Assembly: GCF_012273895.1 (NCBI RefSeq)
Contig: NC_052115.1
Location: forward strand, 2,666,001 to 2,730,000
Source of the DNA: Zerene cesonia
Taxonomy: Eukaryota; Arthropoda; Insecta; Lepidoptera; Pieridae
Direction: 5' to 3'
Length of the DNA: 64,000 nucleotides
Part shown: positions 63,043 through 64,000 of the stretch, piece after piece
Numbering within the stretch: position 1 is the first letter of the stretch
Layout of the letters: each line of letters opens with the position of its first letter
Position numbers and translations under genes: made by a program
Notes under the pieces: generated by a model
What the model saw: only the letters and a program-made list of their open reading frames with translations
What the model was told of the DNA's origin: nothing
The model's database searches: none

Positions 63043-63866
63043 TTTCTTGAAAGTACTACTCGTGCTCACTTATAAAATCACTAACAACAAGCAACGAAGG
63101 AAGTAATTGCCAACTAAAGGAAAGTTTGTTATCAGTGAAGCGCAAGTGTTGGTTGAATAAACAGGTCCGATCAATTTAACGATAACTCCCTGCTTAGTAA
63201 GTCTTTACCTAACTCAACCTGTCGACACTTACTCTAATTAACCGCTCGATTTACCAGGATTGATGGGCTGACTTGTTTCAATAACCTTAGCTTCGTTTTT
63301 TATAAACTTTCGCATACCCTAAAATGACATGTTGTAAACATTAACCACTCTGTGTCTGCTAAATAGCGAATCAGTTAAAAATGTACAAGAACACTTTGAT
63401 TGTATTCTTATATGAATGAGGAACGTCTTTTTTTTCTTGCCCTCATCAGCTGTTTAAAACCAGCACCTGGTGTACAAATTCTAATTCTTCTATGTTGTGT
63501 CGTGGTTGAACATCATAATTCGCATATAAAAATAAAGTTTCTGATATTAACTGTGCTCAGTTACATAAAATTCTTTGAAATTGGAATGTTTTCAGACCGA
63601 GAAAATATAGCAGCTGTATACTGATCAATAAACTTCTCCTTTTACGGTTTTATACATGTAATCATATTTCCTAAGTATCATTAGTAGTTACCTACATCAA
63701 TGTTATAACCTAACCTTGCGTCTTGTTTAATAACGGAATGAGGTATTCCTTTAGATAAGCATATTTCGAGATTTTCAAGCCGCAGCGGAGCGAAGCTCGA
63801 TACCTTTGAATTTCAAGCCCCTGTTATCTCGAGTGATTCTTTGAATCTTTCATCTTTGTTACTCAC

Positions 63867-63878
63867 CTTAGGAATATC
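63867..63878 (-). other. Possible 12-base upstream mini-exon or 5' exon end
   Basis: On the minus strand the 12 bases GATATTCCTAAG sit between ACACAG and a near-ideal donor, GTGAGTAAC. Read in phase 0 they give DIPK and join in frame to the open stretch starting at 56839 (KVAVLIENG...). An upstream exon is required because 56839 follows an acceptor. This donor is a good candidate for its end, but the exon could begin further upstream, and the acceptor may be chance. Confidence 0.3.
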
Positions 63879-64000
63879 CTGTGTATATATTTAAGAATAA
63901 TGTCTCAAGAGACCTTTGTTACTGGGAAATTCTATTTTAATCATGTTATCCCCGTGTCGGGAAAATTTATATCCCTAACGAGGCCTATAAATCAATACTT

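Larger units (their letters stand above)
56840..64000 (-). other. Sequence upstream of the first coding exon (5' intron and/or promoter region)
   Basis: No recognisable protein-coding gene. It contains Helitrons at 59338-59535, 61439-61725 and 62069-62234, a LINE-like AAAT tail near 62998-63042, a TATA plus GC-rich patch near 60013-60110, and the possible mini-exon at 63867-63878. Open frames here (for example 60171-60404 and 61995-62234) are short and unrecognised or fall on repeats. The transcription start of the channel gene is not evident. Confidence 0.6.

Overview
This 64 kb window is AT-rich, intron-dominated nuclear DNA from an insect, most likely a moth or butterfly. Two signals point to Lepidoptera. 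The introns are full of Lep1-type non-autonomous Helitrons (5'-TC...CTAG-3', inserted between A and T) and other short elements I associate with that order. The only recognisable gene is an insect voltage-gated cation channel of the DSC1 / NaCP60E class.

The channel gene lies on the minus strand and runs right to left. Seven coding exons are supported by canonical GT-AG splice sites and matching phases: 56293-56757 (start codon, cytosolic N-terminus; exon body reaches 56839), 27211-27419 (S1), 12214-12434 (S2 to S4), 9521-9713 (S4-S5 linker and S5), 9027-9246 (pore loop of domain I), 6188-6322 (S6) and 5562-5779 (start of the domain I-II linker). Together they give 553 codons plus two bases. 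Domains II to IV must lie beyond position 1. The protein carries the usual domain I features: four S4 gating charges, two extracellular glycosylation sequons and the selectivity-filter aspartate. The S4, pore and S6 wording matches DSC1 rather than para.

Layout: 1-5561 is the start of the intron after the last visible exon. 5562-12434 is a compact cluster of five exons. 12435-27210 is a 14.8 kb intron holding a 1000-N assembly gap. 27211-27419 is the S1 exon. 27420-56292 is a 28.9 kb first coding intron. 56293-56839 is the GC-rich first coding exon. 56840-64000 is upstream sequence, with a possible 5' mini-exon at 63867-63878. I found no convincing second protein-coding gene. The other open frames are short, AT-rich and unrecognised, or shadows of exons and repeats.

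The most interesting points are: two upstream ORFs and a protein-like alternative frame just 5' of the channel start; Helitron copies whose 5' and 3' halves come from different subfamilies; an assembly gap flanked by inverted terminal-like blocks; a 165 bp element with perfect 31 bp inverted repeats; a perfect 15 bp stem hairpin; and a CRE / E-box cluster inside the longest intron.
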